Source: Hemicentrotus pulcherrimus
Lineage: Eukaryota > Echinodermata > Echinoidea > Camarodonta > Strongylocentrotidae
Reading direction: 5' to 3'
Assembly (NCBI GenBank): GCA_003118195.1
Contig: BEXV01000921.1
Coordinates: forward strand, 7,277 to 41,388
DNA: 34,112 bases
Positions within the stretch are counted from its first letter, which is position 1, and every line of letters begins with the position of its first letter. This document shows positions 24,501 to 31,417 of this stretch, one piece after another. The notes below the pieces were generated by a model, which was given only the letters and a program-made list of their open reading frames with translations, was not told where the DNA came from and did no database searches. The position numbers and the translations under genes are program-made.

Positions 24501-27500
24501 AACGTCTTGCAAAAGGAAGTTAGTACCAGGCTGGGACTTGAACCCTGTACCTTGTGATCTACAGTCTGGCGACTAATTCACTAGACAACAACAACTCTAC
24601 ATAAGCTGAGTCCTCCTAGCTCTCAGCAGATGATTTACAGTGATGTGGTTAATTATATCCACGCCGTGGACACCTACCGGTAATCCAAAGCACCAATTCT
24701 AATCTTGTACAATATGTTATGACTCTAAGACTCTCAAATAGCTATGGTTTACTTCCTGAAAGAAAAACAGGGGCAATTGTCCTACTGGAACCATGCACAA
24801 TGAAACAAAGAATTAGCATGTATGTTGTGCCTCTATTCATATAAGCTGATAACATTTCACTACTAATTCATTCAAATCAATCTATTGTCATACTCACTTT
24901 TCCATGACAGTGATGTCGAAGCAGAACCGCTTTTCTATCGACTCTGACATTCTTCTGCAAAACAAAACACAAAACAAAACACAAAAATCAGTTAATGATC
25001 ATTTCAAGCATAGGTAAATCAACAGCAAGAAATAAATATCCCTTTGCTCATTTCAGGGATGCATTTACTACTTGTAGAGTATAACCTGTGTACCAGCTTT
25101 CATTTGAAAACACATTGTTTATATACCATATTTAGTATTTACCATTGGTCAATATTGATGCAGCTGTTTCTACATCATTAGCCCGTCAGAACTAAAACAG
25201 CCCACGTAAGAGACAGTTCTAAAGTAGAGTAATACACAATAAAACCCAACAGTGTATGAAATGTCATAAATACAAACAAACAGACAAATTTGTGTATTTG
25301 TGTCTCTCTCCAAGTTTGATACCTGAACATTCCTTTTAAAGAAAGCTGAACAGGAGAGACTCATGCAGGTAGCTTATTATCCATATTTTTCAATTAGAAG
25401 TTAATATGCTTAATATTCTGGAATTATAGCGTTTAATACGGAATGCCGTCTCCAAGCGGTTTATAGATATTATCATCCCCGTCATCGGATTCATTCATGC
25501 ACAATGTGCACCATCTCCACTCCCTGGGGAGTATTCCTACCATATGGTCACCGTGAGGGCATAGGCAATTACTAACACAAATGCTTAAGTCATCCTACCG
25601 GGTCTCTTTCTCTCTCTTGGGAATTGGGTGGCAAATGTAGATTAATGCTTTGCCAAAGGACATTGGTGTAGTGTCGAGGATCGAACAACGACCTTTGAAT
25701 TTCAAGTCAAGTTCTTAAACCACTCGACTACGACACTTCAAAAAGGACAATAACAATAACAACTATTTACTAAGAACTGTTAATATCATACCTAGTGCAT
25801 GTTAGAACTGTTATGACTTCCTCTGAGGTCTGTGAAGCAAAAGCATGACAAAATAAGAGACAAAGTTATCACTTTGATCAGAGATTCAATTGCACATTGT
25901 TTAGGGTAGCTGTCTTTAAACTGGAAGATTCAGGGTTCAGAACAATAGGGTGCTTGTACCCTTGCAGTCAAACCTGCTTTAGCGACCACCTCTCTACAAA
26001 GACCACATATTTTGTTTCCCTTGAAAATGGTTTCTCAGTGAAACCTGTACATAAAGACCACCTGCCTATAAAGACCAAGTATTTCTATATCTCTGAAGAG
26101 TCATGAAACCTTTCAATGGGTGACTGCTGTGCCAACAAACAAGTCAAGAGATAACTTTAAATGATCAATAGAATAACATCATCATTGCTGGGAGAGGGAG
26201 AGAGATGTTTAAGAGGAAGATACTTACAACTTTTGGTAGGGTCTGTACATATTGTTGCATGGTAAGTTTCTTTGATTCCTTGTGGTAGAGACAGTACTGT
26301 TTAATCCAATTGGAACCCAGTGCTCCTGCGACCAAAACAAACATTGAAGTAAATTGTATTAAAAACAAATGCAGTTGAAAGAATTAATTTACCGGTAATG
26401 ATTGAACCAATGATAAATATTTTAGAACCTGCATCAACCACTATAGCTATTTCATGACTAGGCCACTATATTGCTCAAGCAAGATTAATGGGAATGTACC
26501 TTGCAAAAGTTAGCCTTTACAAAAATTCTTATGCATAGGGGAAAATATTTTCAAATTCTAAATCAAAGAATGAAAGAATCACTTTGCTTCAACGGACCAA
26601 AATATATCGGCCCTAGTCTAGAAATTGTTCAGCAAACTGCTAATCTAATTATTCTGGCATAACATTCCCTAAATCTTAGACATGCAAGGACTTCTTGGAA
26701 ATAAATTTCATAAGAAATCAATGAAGTATGAATACCTCTGCCAATAATGTTATCAAAACTTACGTTTTTCATACATAAATAGATAGCCTTCTTGCGTTGA
26801 CTTGTTCTTCCTGTTTTCATGTGGTTTCTGTAGCAAAAACAAGAGATACATGTTAAATCAAAGACCTACAAAATTTGTAATGAACAAATTCTATTGTTTG
26901 TTTTTTTAATCAGCTTTAAACGATTAACATTCAATATAAGTATATTATTGCGGTAATCTAAAAAAAAAATATCTCAGTCACACTGCCAGACCAATAACTG
27001 GGAAAATGTTGACAATTTAAACTTTATGTCTGGTTTATTATCAGTATGGTTTCAGTTTAGTTGCCCCAGACTTGGGCATAACAATTTAAATGATGTTTCA
27101 AGGTAAAAACAAAAATATTATGATCTGGTTTATCTGTTTGATAGAGACAAACTTATGATCTTACTTCCATCATCTTGTGCATGAGATTCTCAGCTTCTTC
27201 CTTCGTTGCATCAAAACCTGCCCGAATCTAAATGTGGTAAAATTAAAGAAATAATGTGTAAAATATTCAAAACAATGACAAGATAATAAACTTGTTAATA
27301 CACAAGCACATATACAAATGCACATATACAAATGTACAAATATTTCTTTAGACATCCTGCACATCCTTGCCTCTTCATGTAAGGTATGGCTAGGCAAATT
27401 TTGGTAAAGAATTTATCATCAAGACAGTTCAAAGCATTCATTTCTTGAGACACCCTATACCTCCTTGCATTGCCTCTCCATGTGATGTATGGCTGTGCAA

Positions 27501-30500
27501 TGTTTGGTAAAGTATTCATCCTGTAGATAGTTCAAGGCATTCATTTCTTGAGACACCCTATACCTCCTTGCATTGCCTCTCCATGTAACGTATGGCTAGG
27601 CAATGTTTGGTAAAGTATTCATCCTCAAGATAGTTCAAAGCATTCATTCTTGAGACACCCTATACCTCCTTGCATTGCCTCTCCATGTGATGTATGGCTG
27701 TGCAATGTTTGCTAATGTATTCTCGGGTGGCCATCTGAACTTGACTTTGCAAATATCAAGCCGCATTCCTCATGTATCAAATTGAGAAAATATGTTTGCA
27801 CTCTTGGGTTGAGTCAGCTGTATTGCAGTATGTAGTGACCTATACAATGGATGGCCCTTATAAACATCAGTGTTTAGGATCTACAGTGCAGAGGAGATCA
27901 CCAGACATTGCCTAGTTTCAATTCAAATTAATAACAGTTACAACAAATTCATCTGATCATTCAAAATTGTCTATAACTGCATTTTTATATGTATGCATCT
28001 GAAGTCATTCCTTTCATAGAAGTGGTAACATACAGCAAGTTTTAAAACAAAAGTAGTTTTTAAAGTGTGAAATTCAGAGTGCTACATATAAACCTTGCAC
28101 TCTCTGATGGATTTGTATGGACATAAGTTTGCTTTTACAACACTAAAGAATAGGATTAAAATTATTTTTTTTATTTATAAGGTAATAAAGATGATTCTTC
28201 ATTCATAATACCAATCATTGTATGAATTACAAACAAAAATAGAGCTAGACAGATCCTACATATGTAATGAGTCTGTCAATCAAATGAAAGATGATCAGCT
28301 TTATGCAATATTCATGACTATTGTATATGACACCACACAAACTGTAAACGCCTTATCCATACTAGAAAGCAAGATTCTAATTCTCTTCTGATTTAGGGGG
28401 AATAACGGTAGCATTACAGAGTGAATTTGATATCATCCAGGAGCTTATCTATAGAGAAAAAAGACATGATAAAAGCATGAGATGCTGATGGGAGCTCGAG
28501 TAGAGATAACAAGATTAGATGTTCCTTTACTTACATTCTGTAATTTCAGCTGAAGATCTGTCATGTAAGGTTTGAACTCTCGTGACACTTCATGACCTAG
28601 ATGCAAACATGAAACCAAGTATAAACACAGATCAGCTTTCATTCACTTCCATGTCAGAGGTCATCCATGATCATGTTCAATCATTAGAACAGGAGCCATT
28701 ATATAGATAACCGTCTACCTATCTTTCTCTTTTCTTCTCTATATTCTTCATCTTTTTCTCTACTCTTGATCAACAACATTTATTTCCTGTTCCTCTTTCT
28801 CATTCTTGTTTTCTGTTATTTTAGAATTTCTTCCAGTCAGAAACATCCTCCCCTTTTTCTCACCATCTCCACTTACAAATGTGATTCTAAATAATTTCTC
28901 ATCATCTTTATACTTGTTCATTCCCTATTCTTTTAAATTCTATTCATTTTTTTTTGGGGGGGGGGAGGGCAGATAGTCAAACTGGTCTGTTTATCTCTGA
29001 AAAGACAATTTTTTATACTATTCAAAATGTCAGTCAACTTTATAGCACTCTATAAAATAATTTTCTTCCTGATAACAAGAAACTTCTACCCAAATTAAAT
29101 GTTTGAAGTCCATTCTGACTTTTACTACACAAGCAAGTAAACATAAGAGCAGTTTTTAATGCAGTTTGCTTTACTTATACTATAAAGACTACATGGCATT
29201 AATTTGGGATTACAACAGTATTTCAGATAATATGCAGTAAAGTTGAGTTATGTTTATGATATTGTGATTTGGAGGAAAGCGTATAAAAGTCATAATGAAC
29301 TGTATTCTAATTGATATTTAGTGTGAGTTTGTTGACCTCTGTGACATTATCTTTTCATAACCTACTTTACCATAACCTTTATGGCAAGAGAATATGAACC
29401 TTGAAATTACAATCTTGCTAAAGGGGCAAACAATATGCCCTTGCCCAGTCCCACATATTGGTAGCCCTAGAGTAAGCAGGGAATGGATTTGGGGTACTTC
29501 CTTTGATGAATGGGATGATGTCCAACTTACCCTGATGGTAGAATGTCAGCCAGCTGTACATGAATCCTAATAACTGAAGAGGAGAAATGGCAATAAACAA
29601 GAAAAGCAATGAAAATAATTAGATATTTCATCCTTCTATTTTTTTTCATTTTGATTTTGTTTTCATTGATCTCTTGAATGTTTCTTAAAAACAAATATAC
29701 ACTGAGAGCTTGGACTTATATTGTAATAATGAGCAACTTTACTAAAACAACCCTTCTCCCACAAAAAAGGGTGTTGGGAGGTCAAATCCGTTAACACTGA
29801 ATACCGGTATTAAAATTTATATCAGGATTATAGTCTCCATATCCTGTTTCATGTATTCCGTATCATGAGAAAACTCCTGCCAAAAGTTAATAGATATTCA
29901 TATCTTTAAAAAACACATCCTTTAAAACTCCTCAATAAGCTCTTTAAGAGAGAAAAAAAAACACTGCAGTACTTTAATGTAAAGGATGTGACTCCTGTAA
30001 AGGTTAATGTAAGACTGCTGGTATTCTTAAAAGTGTATTGCTAGAGCTTACACCAGGAAAGAAAGAGGAAATATCATGTCATTTTGAAAGCTTAACATCA
30101 AAATGTTCATGAAAAATGGATCCTGGATCCTGGTAATTTAAATCGATCCGCTTCATAGACTTGAAATCATGCCTAATATTGATTTTATGAATGTTTATCC
30201 ATGGCCTTTTCTCTTTGATAATTGATCTGCAAGTTTGAAACCAAAGACAGGATCTAATATGTCGTGTCCTTCGAACTTGATTCCTAAGGTATGAATTATC
30301 AACGTTATGCTGGTATCATACAAAGCAACTGAACACCAAATTGAGAACTTTAGGAAACATAAGTTCCAAAAAATATATTGTATATTATCCTTGGATAATA
30401 AAATGTTTTTCATAATTCTGTTTTTTATACCCAATCAAAGTTCAGATGAATCTCTATTCAAATTATTTATATCCTCATACCCGAAATATGTATACCTTTA

Positions 30501-31417
30501 GGGGCATATAGTATAGAAGGCATGAACTCAATTCTATTTGTGATTGTATTCAATATGAATTATTCCCATACAATATGAAGCTGTGCATGAGCAAGGCAAA
30601 TCTCTGCTGCCTTATTGTATGATGGAGGGAAAATTGAGAATATGCTTCCTTTATTATATTCTGAGGGCCAGTTGTACAGTCTAAACTGCGTACCTCGATT
30701 CCAAATATAGTGCCCATTGTCAGCTGACTATATATTTCAATGCAGATCAAATATTTCTTCTTTTACATTGGAATGTAATGTGAGAGGCAGAATTAACACA
30801 TTTGTACCATGTTCAAAGGTTAACCAATTTCATGAATTTTGAAAGTTGATTTCAGAGCCAATGGAGTTGGTTATTCAATGCTTATTATCCTTTCCCCACA
30901 GATGGCTAGGCTAAACAGACAAAATGAACATGACTCTTCTTCTCCTCTTCTTCCATTGCTAATCTTCAAATGGCTATGCAGCCTATCACAAAGAAAGATT
31001 ACCAGCTTTGACTCAACCAATAAAATAAATATATTCAATCAATACCCCTCATTAATAATTTTTTGTGTAAATGAACATGCACACACTGTTCAATACCCAC
31101 TGTTCAATCTTAATGTAACAGTGGACCAGAATCATAAATGTATCACATAAACGTTGTATTATTTGTAGACTAGGCGTTGCAACCAGGACCAAAGTGCATT
31201 GATACAAGGGACAAAAGTTTACAAGAAATCTTCTTCACCCAGTAATGTACAAACCAATCTTTGTGAAATATGCCTCTTGAACTATCTATCACCCTATAAA
31301 ACTTACCGTTTCAACAAACTCAAACTTCTTCTTCTCTTGTACTTGTTGCATTTTGAAGACATAGCAGAGGGAATCTTTATGGAACTGTCTCCTCTCCATA
31401 TCAAGTGTAGCATCAGC
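1..31417 (-). CDS. ARHGAP26: GRAF-family Rho GTPase-activating protein (BAR-PH-RhoGAP-linker-[SH3]), internal part, 21 exons
   Basis: The protein joins membrane-curvature sensing (BAR, PH) to GTP hydrolysis on Rho-family GTPases. Known GRAF proteins act at endocytic and adhesion sites, mainly on RhoA and Cdc42. Residues are numbered from the first visible codon. The C-terminal BAR helices span about 1-93. PH spans about 103-203 and has the invariant helix Trp at 196. RhoGAP spans about 218-402, with arginine finger R248 in QGLYRVVG, K290 and R294 in ALKNYFRNLPEPL, and N363 in [13 protein letters not shown]. The Ser/Pro-rich linker follows from 403. All 20 introns are GT-AG and every junction keeps frame, for 2673 nt in total. 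The linker is about 480 residues, longer than I recall for vertebrate GRAFs. The start codon lies off the right edge and the stop off the left edge. The sequence does not separate ARHGAP26 from ARHGAP10 or ARHGAP42, so the symbol stands for the family. Oligophrenin (no SH3) is the main alternative. Confidence 0.93.
888..1012. repeat. GA-rich simple repeat
   Basis: About 125 nt, nearly all purine on the + strand, built of GAGA, GATA and GACA blocks and ending in a clean (GA)n run near 988-1008. The long Leu/Ser frames read from it on the minus strand are artefacts of the repeat. Confidence 0.9.
1426..1530. repeat. Intronic inverted repeat, 35-nt arms
   Basis: Arms 1426-1460 and 1496-1530 are reverse complements with three mismatches. 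The inner 25 bp (1436-1460 with 1496-1520) are perfect. The loop is 35 nt. Transcription of either strand would give a stable hairpin of about 105 nt. It may be a small foldback element or a hairpin RNA precursor; the sequence does not decide. Confidence 0.88.
3118..3160 (-). CDS. ARHGAP26: Exon 20: short Pro-rich linker, 43 nt
   Basis: The peptide [14 protein letters not shown] plus two bases of the next codon. The acceptor ttaccctccag and donor gtaagt are both strong, and the phase joins exon 19 to exon 21. The call rests on splice sites and phase, since the peptide is not conserved enough to recognise. Confidence 0.72.
3161..5875 (-). other. Intron 19
   Basis: A 2.7-kb AT-rich intron. A poly(A)-poly(G) tract lies near 5289-5306. 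Nothing else was recognised. Confidence 0.7.
5876..5959 (-). CDS. ARHGAP26: Exon 19: Ser/Pro-rich linker
   Basis: This exon is 84 nt, phase 1 to phase 1. The peptide [19 protein letters not shown] continues RSPSELSRT. It contains three S/T-P sites. The acceptor is gaatcag behind a pyrimidine-rich stretch, and the donor is gtaaca. Like exon 18 it is a frame-neutral cassette candidate. The internal Met is not taken as a start, because the frame is open back to the acceptor. Confidence 0.8.
8918..9157. repeat. GAT/AAT microsatellite cluster
   Basis: A (GAT)n run at about 8918-8950 and a longer interrupted (GAT/AAT/GAC) tract at 9078-9157, separated by unique sequence. The Asp/Asn-rich frame through it is repeat-derived. 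Confidence 0.88.
9505..9536. repeat. (GA)n microsatellite
   Basis: A clean GA dinucleotide run of about 30 nt ending in a short G tract. Confidence 0.92.
10938..10972. repeat. Poly(T)-poly(G) junction tract
   Basis: About nineteen T followed directly by about fourteen G on the + strand. Similar junctions occur at 28951-28967 and, as complementary or related forms, at 5289 and 6558. Confidence 0.9.
11893..11995. mobile_element. 103-bp MITE-like element with perfect 12-bp inverted ends
   Basis: It starts cagtgaaacctg and ends with the exact reverse complement caggtttcactg. The interior holds 'agaccacctgcctataatgacc'-type words that recur at 25965-26110. This suggests a dispersed short repeat family, here in a palindromic arrangement. 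No target-site duplication was clear. Confidence 0.7.
12438..12557 (-). CDS. ARHGAP26: Exon 18: Ser-rich linker
   Basis: This exon is 120 nt and open only in the frame set by exon 17. The peptide begins [19 protein letters not shown] and ends KKANSLST. The acceptor is ttaaacag and the donor gtaggc. It lies alone between introns of 5.2 and 6.5 kb. At 120 nt, phase 1 to phase 1, it could be skipped without a frameshift. Confidence 0.82.
14628..14845. mobile_element. Long imperfect foldback, arms about 100 nt
   Basis: The two halves are diverged reverse complements around a centre near 14730-14735. Matching words in order are tcagaactatagtgtatt with tcagaccatagcacatt, agagatagttgtga with agagtgagagttgtga, catgcgcatg with cacatgcatgcgtacg, and catggagc on both arms. 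This fits a foldback transposon or MITE, or a long double-stranded RNA source. No transposase frame was seen. Confidence 0.7.
15944..15968. repeat. (TA)n microsatellite
   Basis: A short alternating TA run flanked by GTATG words. Confidence 0.9.
16016..16045. repeat. GGT-type trinucleotide repeat
   Basis: An interrupted GGT/GGC repeat; its minus-strand translation is a His-rich artefact. Confidence 0.85.
17720..18854 (-). CDS. ARHGAP26: Exon 17: large Ser/Pro-rich linker exon
   Basis: A single 1135-nt exon encodes about 378 residues of low-complexity linker between RhoGAP and SH3. It begins [21 protein letters not shown] poly-Ser block and many S/T-P sites follow. PxxP-rich stretches such as [16 protein letters not shown] lie near 18385-18450. 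A short motif occurs twice, as DIPIYSQVV (near 18250) and DIPVYGTVM (near 18190). A Gly/Ser run lies near 17815-17860. RRKSLP near 17750 fits an R-x-x-S-x-P 14-3-3-type site and a basophilic kinase site. The acceptor is ttttttctcag, the donor gtacat, and the exon leaves one base. It is GC-richer than the surrounding introns. Function beyond scaffolding or regulation is not evident. Confidence 0.92.
18855..19264 (-). other. Intron 16
   Basis: A 410-nt AT-rich intron between the RhoGAP end and the large linker exon. Nothing was recognised in it. Confidence 0.85.
19265..19424 (-). CDS. ARHGAP26: Exon 16: RhoGAP domain end
   Basis: This exon is 160 nt. The peptide carries [20 protein letters not shown], then [15 protein letters not shown] and [13 protein letters not shown]. 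The Asn of VANLG is the conserved RhoGAP asparagine. The end was placed at AAG before a weak gtttca donor because the next exon begins IFKTTPD, which continues the vertebrate HEKIFNTVPD. Reading on past this donor gives an unrelated tail. Confidence 0.94.
19425..19754 (-). other. Intron 15
   Basis: A 330-nt AT-rich intron. It contains a self-complementary 20-nt TGTACA repeat at 19647-19666. Confidence 0.85.
19755..19860 (-). CDS. ARHGAP26: Exon 15: RhoGAP domain
   Basis: This exon is 106 nt. The peptide begins [19 protein letters not shown], then [16 protein letters not shown]. It matches LENQESRVSEIHSLVHRLPEKNRQMLQLLMNHL. The donor is the less common gtcaga. The phase (two bases carried over) matches exon 16. 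Confidence 0.94.
20326..20510. repeat. Left copy of a ~180-bp near-identical direct duplication
   Basis: It matches 20926-21103 almost base for base over its full length. The difference is a few extra bases around an 'acatgt' insertion near 20409. The match ends exactly at the N gap. Confidence 0.93.
20511..20793. other. Assembly gap (283 N)
   Basis: A run of N. Frames read across it are meaningless. The sequence that follows is the end of an inserted element and not the continuation of the left flank. Confidence 0.99.
20794..20925. mobile_element. End of an inserted element: GGAC repeats plus GC-rich terminal hairpin
   Basis: This follows the gap. It holds a GGAC/GTAC tandem stretch (20847-20877), then a 13-bp stem with one mismatch (20892-20904 with 20913-20925) around an 8-nt loop. 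It ends exactly where the flanking duplication resumes, so it looks like one end of a non-autonomous element. The family is not named with certainty. Confidence 0.65.
20926..21103. repeat. Right copy of the ~180-bp duplication
   Basis: Near-identical to 20326-20510. It continues without a break into the intron toward exon 14, so this copy is probably the true flank. Confidence 0.93.
21183..21241 (-). CDS. ARHGAP26: Exon 14: RhoGAP domain
   Basis: This exon is 59 nt. The peptide [20 protein letters not shown] matches the LPxPLM signature that follows the catalytic Lys/Arg pair. The donor is gtaagt. The intron downstream contains the assembly gap and the flanking duplication. Confidence 0.94.
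21242..21675 (-). other. Intron 13
   Basis: A 434-nt AT-rich intron. Nothing was recognised. Confidence 0.85.
21676..21763 (-). CDS. ARHGAP26: Exon 13: RhoGAP domain
   Basis: This exon is 88 nt. The peptide includes [14 protein letters not shown], then [27 protein letters not shown] is almost identical to vertebrate GRAF. The Lys of ALK and the Arg split across the next junction correspond to the conserved GTPase-contacting Lys/Arg pair. The donor is the weak gttaaa. Confidence 0.95.
21764..22326 (-). other. Intron 12
   Basis: A 563-nt intron with a poly(C) tract near 22088-22108. Its first 18 nt (22309-22326) are frame-neutral alternative exon sequence if the downstream donors are used. 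Confidence 0.85.
22327..22401 (-). CDS. ARHGAP26: Exon 12: RhoGAP domain with arginine finger; tandem donors
   Basis: This exon is 75 nt. The peptide [20 protein letters not shown] continues TSVCL. The Arg in GLYRVVG is the catalytic arginine finger. The chosen donor (gtaagg, ending the exon at 22327) gives a segment of exactly the vertebrate length before EWEIKT. Two further GT donors 6 and 18 nt downstream also keep phase 1 without a stop. They would add GK or GKGKSV. Confidence 0.94.
22402..22835 (-). other. Intron 11
   Basis: A 434-nt intron, A/G-rich near 22735-22830. Nothing else was recognised. Confidence 0.85.
22836..22898 (-). CDS. ARHGAP26: Exon 11: RhoGAP domain start
   Basis: This exon is 63 nt. 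The peptide [20 protein letters not shown] then R matches LDSIGFSIIRKCIHAVETR, the first helix of the GRAF RhoGAP domain. It ends in phase 1 at gtaaga. Confidence 0.95.
22899..23638 (-). other. Intron 10
   Basis: A 740-nt intron. It has a G10 run near 23462. The block at about 22990-23280 is noticeably GC-richer and could be an old repeat, but no ends or motifs identify it. Confidence 0.75.
23639..23678 (-). CDS. ARHGAP26: Exon 10: PH-RhoGAP connector, 40 nt
   Basis: The peptide [13 protein letters not shown] follows directly on the PH domain; vertebrate GRAFs have VYNSNKDSQSEG here. The exon ends in phase 1. The acceptor is cttgtag and the donor gtaagt. Confidence 0.9.
23679..24038 (-). other. 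Intron 9
   Basis: A 360-nt AT-rich intron. Nothing was recognised. Confidence 0.85.
24039..24117 (-). CDS. ARHGAP26: Exon 9: PH domain C-terminal helix
   Basis: This exon is 79 nt. The peptide [20 protein letters not shown] continues SMGGKEP. It matches the GRAF segment [27 protein letters not shown] and carries the invariant PH Trp. It ends in phase 0 at gtaagt. Confidence 0.95.
24255..24600 (-). mobile_element. tRNA-derived SINE, diverged copy A (in intron 8, 24118-24897)
   Basis: On the minus strand it carries a B-box-like gggttcaagtccc (24533-24545) near the head. A core block shared with copy B follows (24487-24515), then a tail with agcgcttagagac and a TTTATAAATGT-like end. The rest of this 780-nt intron shows nothing else. 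Confidence 0.72.
24898..24954 (-). CDS. ARHGAP26: Exon 8: PH domain
   Basis: This exon is 57 nt. The peptide [19 protein letters not shown] matches the highly conserved GRAF sequence [15 protein letters not shown]. The donor is gtgagt. A diverged SINE copy lies in the intron on each side of it. Confidence 0.94.
25413..25738 (-). mobile_element. tRNA-derived SINE, copy B (in intron 7, 24955-25791)
   Basis: The minus-strand head resembles a Ser/Leu-type tRNA: A box tagtcgagtgg (25720-25730) and B box gttcgatcc (25678-25686) at normal spacing. The core 'ggcaaatgtagattaa' block is shared with copy A, and the 3' tail is ccgcttggagacgg. It has the same orientation as copy A. The rest of the intron (24955-25412) shows nothing. 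Confidence 0.8.
25792..25829 (-). CDS. ARHGAP26: Exon 7: PH domain, 38-nt exon
   Basis: A very small exon encoding [12 protein letters not shown] plus two bases of the Arg codon. It aligns with the GRAF segment ESVILKSCTRR. The acceptor is cttcacag and the donor gtatga. The phase (two bases left over) matches the next exon. Confidence 0.9.
25830..26227 (-). other. Intron 6
   Basis: A 398-nt intron, nearly half of it occupied by the GACCA-type repeat at 25965-26110. Confidence 0.85.
25965..26110. repeat. GACCA-type dispersed repeat, two 71-bp tandem units
   Basis: Units begin cagtcaaacctg (25965) and cagtgaaacctg (26036), 71 nt apart, and a partial third begins near 26102. Each carries 'aaagaccac' words spaced by about 18 nt. 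The same family as the element at 11893-11995. Confidence 0.8.
26228..26325 (-). CDS. ARHGAP26: Exon 6: PH domain
   Basis: This exon is 98 nt. The peptide [20 protein letters not shown], then LTMQQY, matches the GRAF PH core FGTSWVKHYCTYQRDSKQITM. It ends in phase 0 at gtaagt. The [11 protein letters not shown] tail replaces the variable loop seen in vertebrate proteins. Confidence 0.94.
26326..26763 (-). other. Intron 5
   Basis: A 438-nt AT-rich intron. Nothing was recognised. Confidence 0.85.
26764..26827 (-). CDS. ARHGAP26: Exon 5: BAR-PH junction, PH strand 1
   Basis: This exon is 64 nt. The peptide [20 protein letters not shown] then K opens the PH domain; EGYL(F/Y) is the typical first strand. 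It ends in phase 1 (one base carried over) at a gtaagt donor. The acceptor is gctacag. Confidence 0.93.
26828..27164 (-). other. Intron 4
   Basis: A 337-nt AT-rich intron. Nothing was recognised. Confidence 0.85.
27165..27227 (-). CDS. ARHGAP26: Exon 4: BAR domain C-terminus
   Basis: This exon is 63 nt, phase 0 at both ends. The peptide starts [19 protein letters not shown]. It matches the GRAF segment RFEGTRSEVESLMKKM that closes the BAR coiled coil before the PH domain. Confidence 0.92.
27228..28534 (-). other. Intron 3
   Basis: A 1.3-kb intron. It contains the 103-bp minisatellite (27341-27722); the remainder is AT-rich without recognisable features. Confidence 0.8.
27341..27722. repeat. 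Minisatellite, 103-bp unit, about 3.7 copies
   Basis: The word cattcattt/cattcattc recurs at 27435, 27538 and 27641, exactly 103 nt apart. The block 'gacaccctatacctccttgc' recurs with it. The leftmost copy is clearly more diverged than the other three. The unit is not a multiple of three, so it is not coding. Confidence 0.92.
28535..28596 (-). CDS. ARHGAP26: Exon 3: BAR domain, last helix
   Basis: This exon is 62 nt. With the carried-over G it encodes [16 protein letters not shown] followed by LKLQN, matching the GRAF stretch GYELAKDF...QLTISIQN. It ends in phase 0 at a gtaagt donor. The acceptor is catctag. Confidence 0.92.
28597..29530 (-). other. Intron 2
   Basis: A 934-nt intron. It holds a pyrimidine-rich stretch (about 28720-28950) and a T9/G10 junction tract near 28951-28967. 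Nothing else was seen. Confidence 0.8.
29531..29573 (-). CDS. ARHGAP26: Exon 2: BAR domain
   Basis: A small 43-nt exon that starts in phase 0 and leaves one base of a Gly codon. The peptide [14 protein letters not shown] aligns with the GRAF segment containing LFTFYHHG. The acceptor is cttcag and the donor gtaagt. The size and phase fit the neighbouring exons exactly. Confidence 0.92.
29574..31306 (-). other. Intron 1 of window
   Basis: A 1.7-kb AT-rich intron. Short open frames on both strands have no splice or family support. No repeat family was recognised. Confidence 0.75.
31307..31417 (-). CDS. ARHGAP26: Exon 1 of window: BAR domain, late helix
   Basis: This exon is 111 nt, phase 0 at both ends. 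The peptide begins [17 protein letters not shown] and continues to [12 protein letters not shown]. It matches the GRAF BAR stretch with the conserved VQE(R/K)KxFEFVE core. The acceptor is ctgtag and the donor gtaagt. The usual Pro after FVE is Thr here. This is the most upstream exon visible; earlier BAR exons must lie more than 2.7 kb further upstream. Confidence 0.93.

Noticed and set aside
25678..25730. A and B boxes suggesting a functional tRNA gene
   Set aside because: The fold lacks a proper acceptor stem and is followed by a SINE body and tail shared with a second copy, so it is a SINE head.
27295..27519. Overlapping minus-strand frames in the minisatellite
   Set aside because: The 103-bp unit is not a multiple of three, so no repeated protein can be encoded. 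The frames are incidental.
27341..27722. Evenly spaced repeats considered as a CRISPR-like array
   Set aside because: The units are contiguous 103-bp tandem copies without unique spacers, in a eukaryotic intron.
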